Part shown: positions 17,216-30,077 of the stretch, one piece after another
Position numbering within the stretch: position 1 is the stretch's first letter
Layout of the letters: every line of letters starts with the position of its first letter
The notes under the pieces: generated by a model
The model's input: the letters and a program-made list of their open reading frames with translations, nothing else
Told to the model about the DNA's origin: nothing
Databases searched by the model: none
Origin: Isosphaeraceae bacterium
Lineage (GTDB): Bacteria; Planctomycetota; Planctomycetia; Isosphaerales; Isosphaeraceae
Direction of reading: 5' to 3'
Length of the DNA stretch: 64,000 nucleotides
Assembly (NCBI GenBank): GCA_026004735.1
Contig: BPJS01000001.1
Coordinates: 4,296,859-4,360,858 of the forward strand
Translations under genes and position numbers: made by a program

Positions 17216-18217
17216 TCATTTTTTCAAAAGAGCGCGGGCTTCGATCTGAATCGAGCGGGGGGAGGGAGCCTGGGACAGTTCGAGCAGCAGCGGCCGGAGG
17301 GCTTCGACGAGGTGGTCGCGAGCGGAGGGGGGCGCCGACTGGAGCGATAGGAGGGCTTCGGTTTGGATGGCCTCGGCGCGGCCGGCTGCCTCGGAGGCTC
17401 GCTCGGGATTGTCGGCCTTCAAGGCCGCCAGAAGGTCGGGGGTGGACAAGACTTCTCGGAGGACGTCGATAGCGGCTGGATCCCCTAGCCGAGCCAAGGC
17501 GGCGGCAGCGTTGTATCGGACAAAGCGGTTGGGGTCGGCACTGGCTCGGATCAGGGCTTCTCGTCCCCGGGGGTCGTCGAAATAACCCAAGGCGTAGGCG
17601 GCGTTCTGGCGGAGGGCCGGATCGGGGTCGGCGGTGGCCGCAGCCAGCGCAGGGGCGATCCGCGAGGCGTCGAGCGGACGCGGGCTGCGAGCCGCCAAGC
17701 GGGACAGTCCCTGCGCGGCGGCGGTTCGGACCGGCGGAGGTGCTGAATCGTCGAGCGCTTCGAGCAGAACCGACACTGGATCGACCGAAGCGGCCGCCAA
17801 GACTTCCGGGATGGGATCGAAAGATCCCAGGGCAAGGGCCAAGTATTGGGCCACTTCGGTCGATTTGCGGTTCACCGGTTTTTGGAGTTCGTCATGGAGC
17901 AAGCCGCCCAGGCTGCTGAGCAGAGCGGAGTCGCGAGCCAGTTTTGGTTCGTTGTAAATCAGACTGGCCAGTTCGTAGGCAGCGCGCCAGCGGCGGTTCT
18001 CGTTTTCGGAGCGGATGGCCTGAACCAGGGGGAGGGCGTCGCGGCCTCCGGTCGCCAGGCGTCCGAACAGGCCGTAGACGATTAGCAGCAAGCACACCAG
18101 AATGACGACGACGACGAAGGGAATCACAAAGAGCTGCAGGATGAAACGGGCCGAGGGGGGATCGACCGGAGGCAGCTCATCGGGCGTGGTTGGGCGAGGA
18201 GTGGGTTCAGACATCAT
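17216..18217 (-). CDS. Membrane-anchored HEAT-repeat protein
   Basis: 333-residue protein with a short Pro-rich cytoplasmic N-terminus, one strong transmembrane helix (about 27-50, LFVIPFVVVVILVCLLLIVY) and HEAT/PBS-type alpha repeats over the rest. Examples are AAAQGLSRLAARSPRPLD, NAAYALGYFDDPRGREAL and YNAAAALARLGDPAAIDVL. HEAT domains of this kind serve as protein-binding scaffolds. Start is set at the double ATG (18217/18214), which places the hydrophobic helix near the N-terminus; the frame stays open further upstream, but that sequence is arginine/proline-rich and non-conserved in appearance. Specific partner unknown. Confidence 0.78.
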   Translation of the reverse strand: MMSEPTPRPTTPDELPPVDPPSARFILQLFVIPFVVVVILVCLLLIVYGLFGRLATGGRDALPLVQAIRSENENRRWRAAYELASLIYNEPKLARDSALLSSLGGLLHDELQKPVNRKSTEVAQYLALALGSFDPIPEVLAAASVDPVSVLLEALDDSAPPPVRTAAAQGLSRLAARSPRPLDASRIAPALAAATADPDPALRQNAAYALGYFDDPRGREALIRASADPNRFVRYNAAAALARLGDPAAIDVLREVLSTPDLLAALKADNPERASEAAGRAEAIQTEALLSLQSAPPSARDHLVEALRPLLLELSQAPSPRSIQIEARALLKK

Positions 18218-18485
18218 GACTCGGAAGCGTCGAGATCGGAGCGGGCGGGCACGAGGGTCGCCAAAGCCCGGCGGAGGGCTCGGAAAGCCGCCGGTCTGGA
18301 ACGGCACGCCGCACTTTCTACGAGGATCGTAGCCCGGAGGATCGAGCGGGAGGAACCCCTCGGCGGACCGCCAGGGGATGACCCGAGGCGTGGGACAGCC
18401 GACCACCGGGTTCTGACAGTGTGGACGTCAGGATGCGGATCGAGCGAAGGCTCTCGACGTCCGAGTCCCGATCCATGACGACGAG

Positions 18486-19346
18486 GTGCTCACAGTGGCA
18501 AGGGCTGTGGCGGTCGACCTGGACGATCCCCGGATTCGTGTGTACCGCGACTTGAAGCAATCCCAAGAAGCGCGGCGGCGTGGGTGGTTTGTCCTGGAGG
18601 GACAGAAACTGCTCGACCGGCTCCTAGCCAGCGAGCAGTTTCCGATAGCCTCAGCACTTGTCACGGAGCGTCATGTCGAGCGAGTGGCCGAAAAGCTGCC
18701 CGAGGAGGTTCCGCTCTACGTCGTCACCGAAGAGCAGATCCGGCAGGTCGCCGGCTACGCGTTTCATTTGGGCGTTCTGGCCTGCGGGGTTCGGAGGCCG
18801 TGGCCGTCGCCCCGGGTGCTGGCCCAACGCGCATTAGCGAAATCGGGGCGGCTGACCATCGTCGTCTGCCCCGCCGTGCACAATCCGGAAAACCTGGGAG
18901 CGATCGTTCGCCTAGCGGACGTGTTCGGGGTCGACATGGTTCTGGCCGGTCGAGAATGTCCGGACCCGCTCTCGCGCCGTGTCTTGCGCGTCTCGATGGG
19001 GACGGTTATGAGAGTCCCGGTGATTGTCGACCCCGAATTGGAGCGGACGGTGGCCGAACTGGAGCGTGATCAGGCAGTCGTTCCGGTGGCGACCGTGACC
19101 GACCAGACAGCCGAGCGGCTGAACCAATTCAAAAGACCGGACCGGATGGCGCTGGTTCTGGGCAACGAGGCACACGGGCTGACCGATGCGTGGATTGGTC
19201 GATGTTCACGACGATTGACGATCCCGATGCGAACCGGAGCCGAGTCGCTCAACGTGGCCGTCGCGGCCGGGATCATGCTTTACATGTTGATGTGCGAACC
19301 CGATTCGCCACCGCGTCGGCCGCTTCAGGCCGCGGACGAGCCATGA
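18486..19346 (+). CDS. TrmH/SpoU-family RNA 2'-O-methyltransferase
   Basis: 286-residue SPOUT-class RNA methyltransferase. An N-terminal substrate-binding domain (YRDLKQSQEARRRGWFVLEG) is followed by the knotted SAM-binding domain. SpoU motifs are visible: motif 1 NPENLGAIVRLADVFG, motif 2 LVLGNEAHGL and motif 3 IPMRTGAESLNVAVAAGI. It should methylate a ribose 2'-OH in rRNA or tRNA; the exact nucleotide cannot be assigned. Start GTG 18486. A terminator at 19478-19517 lies downstream. Confidence 0.88.
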   Translation: MLTVARAVAVDLDDPRIRVYRDLKQSQEARRRGWFVLEGQKLLDRLLASEQFPIASALVTERHVERVAEKLPEEVPLYVVTEEQIRQVAGYAFHLGVLACGVRRPWPSPRVLAQRALAKSGRLTIVVCPAVHNPENLGAIVRLADVFGVDMVLAGRECPDPLSRRVLRVSMGTVMRVPVIVDPELERTVAELERDQAVVPVATVTDQTAERLNQFKRPDRMALVLGNEAHGLTDAWIGRCSRRLTIPMRTGAESLNVAVAAGIMLYMLMCEPDSPPRRPLQAADEP

Positions 19347-19398
19347 GTATGGCCATCCGGCAGGCGGAGACCGAGCAAGCGGGGGATGAAATTCGCGC

Positions 19399-19517
19399 TT
19401 GACAGGGGTCGAGCGGCCCAAGTAGGTTCGATCTCATGAGCTGCTCGCGAAGGGCGGCTTGCGATCGGCTAAGAGAGCCCCGCGTCGTTCCGTTCACGGA
19501 ACGGCGTGGGGTTTTTT
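19399..19517 (+). ncRNA. Candidate small RNA (promoter-like element to terminator)
   Basis: TTGACA at 19399-19404 followed after 18 bp by TAGGTT (19423-19428) resembles a housekeeping promoter. About 50 bp later a strong terminator begins. Together they would define an RNA of about 80 nt starting near 19435. No known RNA family was recognised in the sequence. It could equally be the 3' end of the methyltransferase transcript with a chance promoter match. Confidence 0.3.
19478..19517 (+). terminator. Rho-independent terminator
   Basis: Inverted repeat CCCCGCGTCGTTCCG (19478-19492) and CGGAACGGCGTGGGG (19497-19511), with G-U wobbles and a TTCA loop, followed directly by six T. It is a textbook intrinsic terminator on the plus strand, 130 bp past the methyltransferase stop and upstream of the pyruvate oxidoreductase gene. 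Confidence 0.88.
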
Positions 19518-19861
19518 GTTGCCAACGCGGGTCGATGCTTCTGGGTCCGGCATCGCACTGGCCCCGGGAAGGTCGAGACGGTGAGGAGCTCGCTGTCAGG
19601 CTAAAACATCCAGCCGGCCGGAACGATCGGGGAGTTGAATTCAAGGGACTGAGAGTCTGCTTTAGCCGAGGAGAGCCATCGGCGCAAAACGATCTCTGAA
19701 TGGTCACGATGCGTCGATCGAAACCGAGTGCGGTCCGGCCGGTCAGAAGAACACGTGGGAGAGACAGCGGCAAGAGTGAGTCAGCGGAATCGAGTTTCGC
19801 CGAATCTTCTTAGGAACGGTGACGGACGCGAACAACAAGTCCGAGCGGACGGAGGGTGGTC

Positions 19862-23442
<3,581 letters not shown>

Positions 23443-23446
<4 letters not shown>

Positions 23447-24456
23447 GCGTCGATCTAAGCACCCAATATCTTGGACTTGAGCTGAAGAACCCGCTGGTCG
23501 TCTCGGCCTGCTCGCTCGGGGGCAAGCTGGACAATCTGCTTCGCTTCGAAGACGCGGGTGCCGCAGCCGTCGTGCTGCCATCGCTCTTCGAGGAGCAGAT
23601 CGAGCACGACGAGATGGCGATCCACAATTTTTATGAGTTCACCTCAGAAAAATATCCGGAGGCCTTGTCGTTCTTCCCCGAACTCGGGGACTACAACACG
23701 GGAGCCGAGAGTTATCTGCGCCTGGTGGAGGAGGCAAAGGCGTCGCTCCGCATCCCGGTCATTGGAAGCCTGAACGGTACTTCCGTAGGTGGCTGGACCG
23801 ATTATGCGCGGCGAATCGAAGGAGCCGGCGCTGACGCGCTGGAGCTAAATATCTACTACGTGGTCACCGATCCGGAGATGACGGCCACGGACGTCGAAGA
23901 ACGCTACCTGGATCTCGTGCACGCCGTGCGGGAGTCGATCTCGATTCCCCTGGCCGTCAAGATTGGCGCGGCCTTCAGCGCGTTGCCCAATATGGCGCGT
24001 AAGTTCGCCAATGCAGGTGCCGATGGTCTGGTGCTCTTCAATCGGTTTCTCCAGCCTGATATTGATCTGGAATCGCTCCGCGTCCATCCGCACCTGGTGC
24101 TTTCGACGAGCGAAGAATTGCGGCTCCCACTCCGCTGGATTGCCATTCTGCGGCCGCAGTTGGAAATTTCGTTGGCCGCAACAACGGGCGTGCACACCGC
24201 TGCGGATGTGGCCAAACTCCTGCTGGCGGGCGCGGATGCGACGATGATCGCATCAGCCCTCTACAAACACGGGCCGGGACACCTGACCACTCTGCTCGAT
24301 GGCCTAACGGCCTGGTTGACCGAAAAGGAATACGAGTCGGTGGATCAAATGCGCGGCAGCCTCAGTCAGATCAATGCGCCGGATCCAGACGCTTTCGAAC
24401 GGGCCAACTACATCAAGACGCTCATTCATTTCGGCGACTTTGGAGCCACGACATGA
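23443..24456 (+). CDS. Dihydroorotate dehydrogenase-like flavoprotein
   Basis: 337-residue TIM-barrel protein of the dihydroorotate dehydrogenase-like family (STQYLGLELKNPLVVSACSL, then ALELNIYYV, LAVKIG, ADGLVLFNRF, TTGVHTAADVAKLLLAGAD). The FMN-phosphate region near the C-terminus is recognisable. It sits between PFOR and hydrogenase genes with 4-bp ATGA overlaps on both sides, arguing that it works with them rather than in pyrimidine synthesis. From memory, a similar pyrD-like gene lies near nifJ in some cyanobacteria. Reaction unknown; a redox partner for PFOR is an inference. Confidence 0.85.
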
Positions 24457-25118
24457 GCAAGCAGACACCCCAGGGAGGACCAGCCGGCGAGCCGGAGGCG
24501 GGGGCGTCGCGGGCAAGCTCGGTGCTCGCCCGGCTCCGCGCGAACCGGTCGGCCGGAGGCGCTAACGCCGGCGGGTCCGCGACGACCGCCCAGGCGCCGG
24601 CCGGTTCGAGGCCGGCCGCGGCCCAGTCCGCAGCCAAAGACGCCCCCCACCCCAGCGGCGACAACCGGTTCAAGCTGCTCGACGCCGCTATGAAAAAGCA
24701 TCGGTTCGCGGCCGATTCCCTGATCGAAGTGCTCCACACGGCTCAAGAGGTCTTTGGCTATCTCAAACCGGACCTGCTGCTCTATATCGCCCACGGCCTG
24801 AAACTGCCGCCCAGCCGCGTCTATGGCGTTGCCACGTTTTATCATTTCTTCACGTTCAAACCAAAGGGCGACCATACTTGCGTGATCTGTATGGGGACAG
24901 CCTGTTACGTGAAGGGGGCCGAAGGCGTGCAGGCAGCCATCGCCGGTTTTGCCCAGCACCATCCCGAATGCGGGACGATTTCGGTCGAGACGGCGCGATG
25001 TGTCGGCGCGTGTGGTCTGGCCCCGGTCGTGGTTTTCGACGGTGAGGTGGTCGGCAATCTGACCGCGGAGCTGGCGATCGAGCGGATGAAAGGTTGGACT
25101 CCCAATGGATCTCAATGA
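24453..25118 (+). CDS. hoxE: Bidirectional hydrogenase diaphorase subunit HoxE
   Basis: 221-residue NuoE-like thioredoxin-fold [2Fe-2S] subunit. The core starts near residue 70 ([20 protein letters not shown]) and carries cluster ligands in [13 protein letters not shown] and [11 protein letters not shown]. HoxE joins HoxF and HoxU to form the diaphorase module that links the [NiFe] hydrogenase to NAD(P)H or ferredoxin. The first ~70 residues are an Ala/Gly/Ser-rich, probably disordered extension not expected for the family; the ATG at 24453 with its ATGA overlap still looks like the true start. The 3' end overlaps hoxF by 14 bp. Confidence 0.92.
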   Translation: MSKQTPQGGPAGEPEAGASRASSVLARLRANRSAGGANAGGSATTAQAPAGSRPAAAQSAAKDAPHPSGDNRFKLLDAAMKKHRFAADSLIEVLHTAQEVFGYLKPDLLLYIAHGLKLPPSRVYGVATFYHFFTFKPKGDHTCVICMGTACYVKGAEGVQAAIAGFAQHHPECGTISVETARCVGACGLAPVVVFDGEVVGNLTAELAIERMKGWTPNGSQ

Positions 25119-26745
25119 GCTGATCGAGTTGGCCGAGAAGGAAATTCTTGGCCGCAAGCCGCTGCGGATCCGCATCTGTACGGCCGCCGGTTGCCTGTCG
25201 TCAGGCGCTAAGGCGGTCAAGCAAGCGATGGACGCAGCGGTCCAGGCCGCCGGCCTAGGGGAACAGATGGAAGTGTCCGAGGTCGGCTGCATGCGGCTCT
25301 GCTGCGAAGGGCCGCTCGTCGCCGTCGACCCGGAGAACACCCTCTATCAGCGGGTCTCGGGCGACCAGGCGGCCTCGATTGTCGCGAGCCTGAACGGTGG
25401 CGGTCCGCCGTCCGCAACCAAGGGGGACTTCTCGCAACCATTCTTCACCCGGCAAAAGGCCATCGTGCTCGAGAACTCGGGCCTGGTCGAACCGGAGCGG
25501 ATCGAGTCGTACCTGGCTGTTGGGGGCTATCAGGCGCTCTACAAATGCTTGCGTGAGCTGACGCCGGCGCACGTCGTTGAGGAAATCACGGCCAGCGGCC
25601 TCCGAGGTCGGGGCGGCGCGGGTTATCCGACGGGCGTCAAGTGGGGCATGGTGGCCAAGATGCCCGCGGAGCGTAAGTTCGTTGTCTGCAACGCGGACGA
25701 AGGGGACCCCGGGGCGTTTATGGATCGGTCAGTGCTGGAGAGCGATCCCCACCGGGTTCTGGAAGGGATGGCGATCGCGGCCTATGCAATCGGCGCAAGC
25801 CAGGGTTACATCTACGTCCGGGGCGAATATCCGCTGGCGATCCGCCGCTTGGAAACCGGGATCCGGCAAGCCAAGCGGCTCGGGCTTCTGGGGAGTCAGA
25901 TCTTCGAATCGTCGTTCGATTTCAAGATCGATCTGCGGATCGGCGCCGGCGCCTTCGTGTGCGGCGAAGAGACCGCCCTGATCCATTCGATCGAGGGACA
26001 ACGGGGAGTACCGCGGCCCCGCCCCCCCTACCCTGCCGAGAGTGGGCTTTGGGGGTGTCCGACGTTGATCAACAATGTCGAGACGTTTGCGAACGTACCA
26101 GCAATCATCCGCGAGGGAGCCAGTTGGTTCGCGTCGATCGGAACCGAGAAAAGCAAGGGCACCAAGGTGTTCGCCCTGGCCGGGAAGATCAAGAACACCG
26201 GGCTGGTCGAGGTGCCGATGGGTACTTCGCTCCGTGAGATCGTTGAGACGATTGGGGGCGGCGCTCCCGATGGTGGCACCATCAAGGCGGTCCAGACCGG
26301 GGGGCCCTCCGGCGGCTGCATACCGGCCAGCCTGTTGGATACCCCAGTGGACTACGAATCCTTGGCCCGGCTGGGTTCGATCATGGGCTCGGGCGGCATG
26401 ATCGTCATGGATCAGACGACCGACATGGTCGATGTGGCTAAGTTTTTCATGGAGTTCTGCATGGATGAGTCGTGCGGCAAGTGTATTCCGTGCCGAGCGG
26501 GGACCGTGCAGCTCCATCGTCTGCTGTCGAAAATTGGCAGCGGCCAGGGAACCAGTCATGATCTGGCAACCCTGGAATCGCTTTGCGAGATGGTCAAGCA
26601 CGCCAGTCTGTGCGGACTCGGCCAGTCAGCGCCCAATCCGGTTTTAAGCACGCTCGCCTACTTCCGCGAGGAATATGTCGCCAGACTGCGCGACCACGCC
26701 GAGGGCAACGGACGGGCCTCGGCGGCTCAGTCGGCCGCACTTTGA
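25105..26745 (+). CDS. hoxF: Bidirectional hydrogenase diaphorase subunit HoxF
   Basis: 546-residue NuoF-like flavoprotein. An N-terminal [2Fe-2S] thioredoxin-like domain ([26 protein letters not shown]) precedes the FMN/NAD(H) domain ([32 protein letters not shown]) and a C-terminal [4Fe-4S] site ([13 protein letters not shown]). It is the NAD(H)-binding subunit of the Hox diaphorase. The fused N-terminal 2Fe-2S domain distinguishes HoxF from most NuoF. Overlaps hoxE by 14 bp; hoxU follows after 100 bp. Length and domain set are normal. Confidence 0.95.
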   Translation: MDLNELIELAEKEILGRKPLRIRICTAAGCLSSGAKAVKQAMDAAVQAAGLGEQMEVSEVGCMRLCCEGPLVAVDPENTLYQRVSGDQAASIVASLNGGGPPSATKGDFSQPFFTRQKAIVLENSGLVEPERIESYLAVGGYQALYKCLRELTPAHVVEEITASGLRGRGGAGYPTGVKWGMVAKMPAERKFVVCNADEGDPGAFMDRSVLESDPHRVLEGMAIAAYAIGASQGYIYVRGEYPLAIRRLETGIRQAKRLGLLGSQIFESSFDFKIDLRIGAGAFVCGEETALIHSIEGQRGVPRPRPPYPAESGLWGCPTLINNVETFANVPAIIREGASWFASIGTEKSKGTKVFALAGKIKNTGLVEVPMGTSLREIVETIGGGAPDGGTIKAVQTGGPSGGCIPASLLDTPVDYESLARLGSIMGSGGMIVMDQTTDMVDVAKFFMEFCMDESCGKCIPCRAGTVQLHRLLSKIGSGQGTSHDLATLESLCEMVKHASLCGLGQSAPNPVLSTLAYFREEYVARLRDHAEGNGRASAAQSAAL

Positions 26746-26845
26746 CTCGACCCGGTTTTCCAGCCGGCGACGCTGGCATCCGAAGCGACTCTGGTTGCTC
26801 CGTGAACCCTCGAGACGCAAAGCGAAAATAGGGAGCAGAGGATCA

Positions 26846-27562
26846 ATGGCAGTCAAGACTCTGACGATTGATGGGACCTTATTAAGCGCGCGGGAAGAAC
26901 AGACCGTGCTCCAGGCAGCGCGGGACGCCGGAATCGCGATACCGACGCTCTGCCAGCTTGATGGGCTATCGACGGTCGGAGCGTGTCGGATGTGCCTGGT
27001 TGACATCGAGGGAACCGGACGTCTGTTGCCGGCTTGCACCACGCGAGTCGCCGAAGGCATGGTCATCCACACCAAGACCGAACGGCTGCAATCGTACCGC
27101 CGGATGATCGTCGAGCTGCTGTTTGCCGAACGGAACCACATCTGTGCGGTGTGCGTGGCCAACGGCGCCTGCGAGCTTCAAGACCTGGCGATCGAGGTGG
27201 GCATGGACCATGTCCGATTCGATTATCTGCATCCGGAATGCAGCGTCGATATTAGCCACAAGCGGTTCGGACTGGACCACAATCGCTGCGTGCTCTGCAC
27301 GCGGTGCGTGCGAGCATGCGACGAAGTCGAGGGAGCGCACACCTGGGACGTCGCGGGTCGGGGGACGGCAGCGCGGGTCATCACCGACATGGCGCAGCCC
27401 TGGGGCACGTCGGAAACTTGCACCTCGTGCGGCAAGTGCGTTCAGGCATGCCCGACTGGTGCGTTGTTCATTAAGGGGATGACGGTGGCCGAGAGCCGCA
27501 AGGACCGGAGCGAGATCGGGTTCCTTGTGACCGCGCGGGAGAAGAAGCAATGGGTCGTCTGA
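26846..27562 (+). CDS. hoxU: Bidirectional hydrogenase diaphorase subunit HoxU
   Basis: 238-residue electron-transfer subunit related to the N-terminus of NuoG. It has an N-terminal [2Fe-2S] domain ([15 protein letters not shown], then LPACTT), a His/Cys [4Fe-4S] segment ([15 protein letters not shown]) and two ferredoxin-type clusters ([25 protein letters not shown]). It carries electrons between HoxEF and the HoxYH hydrogenase. Start ATG 26846, with a purine-rich ribosome-binding site (GAGCAGAGGA) just upstream; upstream in-frame sequence lacks family features. Its stop lies 13 bp inside hoxY. Confidence 0.95.
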   Translation: MAVKTLTIDGTLLSAREEQTVLQAARDAGIAIPTLCQLDGLSTVGACRMCLVDIEGTGRLLPACTTRVAEGMVIHTKTERLQSYRRMIVELLFAERNHICAVCVANGACELQDLAIEVGMDHVRFDYLHPECSVDISHKRFGLDHNRCVLCTRCVRACDEVEGAHTWDVAGRGTAARVITDMAQPWGTSETCTSCGKCVQACPTGALFIKGMTVAESRKDRSEIGFLVTAREKKQWVV

Positions 27563-28098
27563 AGTTCGCGACGGTCTGGCTCGGTGGGTGCTCGGGCTGC
27601 CACATGTCGTTTCTCGATCTGGACGAGTTTCTCTTCGATCTGGCAGCCCGTGCCGACGTGGTGTACAGCCCGGTGGGCTCCGATATCAAGGAATATCCCG
27701 AGGGAGTCGACGTCTGTCTGATCGAAGGTGCTGTCAATAACGACGAAAACCTGGAAGCGGCCAAGACCGTGCGCGACCGGACCCGACTGGTGGTGTCGTT
27801 TGGCGATTGTGCGGTCAGCGGCAATGTGACCGCGTTGCGAAACACGATTCCCGACGGAGCGCGGATGGTGGCCAGCCGGTCGTATCTCGAGCAGGCGGAC
27901 CTCAACCCGATGATTCCGCAGGCCGAAGGAATCGTGCCGACGCTTTTGCCGCTTGCGCTGCCGGTGCATGCGGTGATTCCCGTTGACGTTTATATCCCGG
28001 GCTGCCCACCGCCGGCCGACCGGATCAAGGCCGTCGTGCAACAGATCCTCGAGCACGGTACCGCCCATCTCGAAGGGCGCCAGCTCAAGATGGGTTGA
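27550..28098 (+). CDS. hoxY: [NiFe] hydrogenase small subunit HoxY
   Basis: 182-residue small subunit of the group 3d bidirectional hydrogenase. It carries the proximal [4Fe-4S] cluster: [12 protein letters not shown] near the N-terminus, then SFGDCAVSG and [11 protein letters not shown] supply the remaining Cys ligands. There is no twin-arginine signal, so the enzyme is cytoplasmic. Start overlaps the end of hoxU by 13 bp; hoxH follows after 78 bp. Length is typical for HoxY and shorter than uptake-type small subunits. Confidence 0.95.
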   Translation: MGRLKFATVWLGGCSGCHMSFLDLDEFLFDLAARADVVYSPVGSDIKEYPEGVDVCLIEGAVNNDENLEAAKTVRDRTRLVVSFGDCAVSGNVTALRNTIPDGARMVASRSYLEQADLNPMIPQAEGIVPTLLPLALPVHAVIPVDVYIPGCPPPADRIKAVVQQILEHGTAHLEGRQLKMG

Positions 28099-28176
28099 TC
28101 GTTCGACTCAGGGACTCGAAGGCCATCCGTCACGCCCGGCCGTCGTCCATCACACTGTCCAGAGAACGAGGCGAAC

Positions 28177-29604
28177 ATGGGCCAGCGCATCACCATCGAC
28201 CCGGTCACGAGAATCGAGGGCCACGCCAAGATCACCATCCACCTGGACGATGCCGGGCAGGTGGCCGACGCCCGGTTCCACGTCGTCGAGTTTCGCGGTT
28301 TCGAGAAATTCTGCGAGGGTCGCCCGTTCTGGGAGATGCCGGGAATCACGGCGCGGGTCTGTGGCATCTGCCCGGTCAGCCACCTGTTGGCCTCGGCGAA
28401 AACCGGCGACGCGATCCTCGCGGTTAAGATTCCGCCCCCGGCCGAAAAACTGCGACGGCTGATGAACCTGGCCCAGATCATTCAATCCCACGCGCTTTCG
28501 TTCTTTCATCTCAGCGGGCCAGATTTGTTTCTAGGCATGGACTATGACCCCAAGAAGAGGAACATCTTCGGCTTGATTGAAGCCGACCCCGATCTGGCTC
28601 GGAAGGGGATCCGCTTGCGGCAGTTCGGTCAGCAGGTGATCGCGCTGCTCGGCAAGCAGAAGATTCATCCGGCGTGGTCGGTTCCCGGCGGGGTTCGCGA
28701 CCCTCTGTCCGACGAGGGACGGAGTTGGATCCGAGACCGGCTGCCGGAGTCGAAGGCGACGGTCATCGAGGCCCTCGGCCGACTCAAGGCGGTGCTCGAT
28801 CAGTTCACTGAGGAACAACTGAGCTTTGGAGCGTTTCCTTCTCTGTTCATGGGCCTGGTGACGCCTGAGGGCGGCTGGGAACACTACGACGGCCATCTGC
28901 GGTTCACCGATTCGGAAGGGCGGGTCGTCGCCGACCGCCTTCACGAGCGGGACTACCGCAGCTTCATCGGTGAAGCCGTGCAGCCAGACAGCTACCTGAA
29001 GTCGCCCTACTATCGGCCCTTGGGCTCCCCGGACGGAATGTATCGCGTAGGCCCGCTTGCACGATTGAACATCTGCACCCACATGGGGACGCCCCGAGCA
29101 GATCAGGAATTGTGGGAATTCCGGGACCGGTTCACGCGCACGGTGACCGGCTCCTTCCATTACCACTACGCGCGGTTGATCGAGATTTTGTGCTGCGTCG
29201 AAAAGATCGAGTCGATGATCGACGACCCCGACCTCCGAAGCACGCACCTCCGCGCCGAAGCCGGAGTGAACAACCTGGAGGGGGTGGGGGTCAGCGAGGC
29301 GCCCCGGGGAACGCTCTTCCACCACTACGTCGTCGATGAAAATGGCTTGATCCGATCGGTCAATCTGATCATCGCCACCGGGCAGAACAACCTGGCCATG
29401 AACCGGTCGATGAAGCAGATCGCCCAACACTTCATCAAGGATACGAAAGCGATTCCCGAGGGGATCTTGAACCGGTTGGAAGCGGGGATTCGGGCCTTCG
29501 ACCCGTGCCTGAGCTGCTCGACCCATGCGCTCGGCCAGATGCCGTTGCGGGTGCAGTTCGTGGGTCCTGATGGAACGGTTTATGACGAGATCAAGCGGGA
29601 CTGA
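28177..29604 (+). CDS. hoxH: [NiFe] hydrogenase large subunit HoxH
   Basis: 475-residue catalytic subunit of the bidirectional NAD(P)-linked [NiFe] hydrogenase. The four nickel ligands are visible: Cys62 and Cys65 in [10 protein letters not shown], and Cys444 and Cys447 in DPCLSCSTH. Residues after His450 form a 25-residue C-terminal peptide that the HoxW-type protease should remove after metal insertion. Start ATG 28177 begins [16 protein letters not shown], the usual N-terminus. It overlaps the protease gene downstream by 23 bp. Confidence 0.96.
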   Translation: MGQRITIDPVTRIEGHAKITIHLDDAGQVADARFHVVEFRGFEKFCEGRPFWEMPGITARVCGICPVSHLLASAKTGDAILAVKIPPPAEKLRRLMNLAQIIQSHALSFFHLSGPDLFLGMDYDPKKRNIFGLIEADPDLARKGIRLRQFGQQVIALLGKQKIHPAWSVPGGVRDPLSDEGRSWIRDRLPESKATVIEALGRLKAVLDQFTEEQLSFGAFPSLFMGLVTPEGGWEHYDGHLRFTDSEGRVVADRLHERDYRSFIGEAVQPDSYLKSPYYRPLGSPDGMYRVGPLARLNICTHMGTPRADQELWEFRDRFTRTVTGSFHYHYARLIEILCCVEKIESMIDDPDLRSTHLRAEAGVNNLEGVGVSEAPRGTLFHHYVVDENGLIRSVNLIIATGQNNLAMNRSMKQIAQHFIKDTKAIPEGILNRLEAGIRAFDPCLSCSTHALGQMPLRVQFVGPDGTVYDEIKRD

Positions 29605-30073
29605 GCAGCGTGGTGAACCAGGCTGCGTCTTGGTGATCGGCTATGGCAATACGCTGCGAAGCGATGATGCCATCGGAGTTCGGGCGGCCGAGGCGATCGC
29701 CCGGAGAGCGATCCCCGGCGTCTGCGTCGATGTGGTGCCTCAGCTCCTTCCCGAACAGGCTGAATCCATCGCCCGAGCCGAGCGGGTGATCTTCGTGGAT
29801 GCGCGGGTCAACGACCGACACCGGGGGGTCGACGTTCAACGGCTCACCATGAACCAGTTGGATCCGCTCGCGAGCGTCGATTGGAGCCATCGGACCAGCG
29901 CTTCGGTGCTCCTGCATCTGGCCAAACATCTTTACGGCCGGCAGCCGAAAGGCTGGATCGTTTCGATCCCGGCCTGGGATCTGAGCCACGGAGAGGCTCT
30001 CAGCGAGCCTGGTTCTCAGGCCCTGAGCCAGGCGATCGAGCGGATTGCGGAGTTAATCGAGGAGAACGGTTGA
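29582..30073 (+). CDS. hoxW: Hydrogenase maturation protease (HoxW type)
   Basis: 163-residue endopeptidase of the HyaD/HycI/HoxW family that cleaves the C-terminal tail of the hydrogenase large subunit after nickel insertion. Nickel-sensing residues lie in [15 protein letters not shown] (about 18-32) and in FVDARVND. Start ATG 29582 lies inside the hoxH 3' end (23-bp overlap), consistent with translational coupling to its substrate. Only 4 bp separate it from hypF. Confidence 0.9.
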   Translation: MTRSSGTEQRGEPGCVLVIGYGNTLRSDDAIGVRAAEAIARRAIPGVCVDVVPQLLPEQAESIARAERVIFVDARVNDRHRGVDVQRLTMNQLDPLASVDWSHRTSASVLLHLAKHLYGRQPKGWIVSIPAWDLSHGEALSEPGSQALSQAIERIAELIEENG

Positions 30074-30077
30074 TGCG

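Larger units (their letters stand above)
19347..19861. other. Intergenic region upstream of the PFOR-Hox-Hyp locus
   Basis: 515 bp without a recognisable gene. It contains a promoter-like element and terminator that may delimit a small RNA (19399-19517). About 340 bp remain after that terminator, which should contain the promoter of the pyruvate oxidoreductase-hydrogenase locus. No clear regulator binding site was recognised. Confidence 0.4.
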
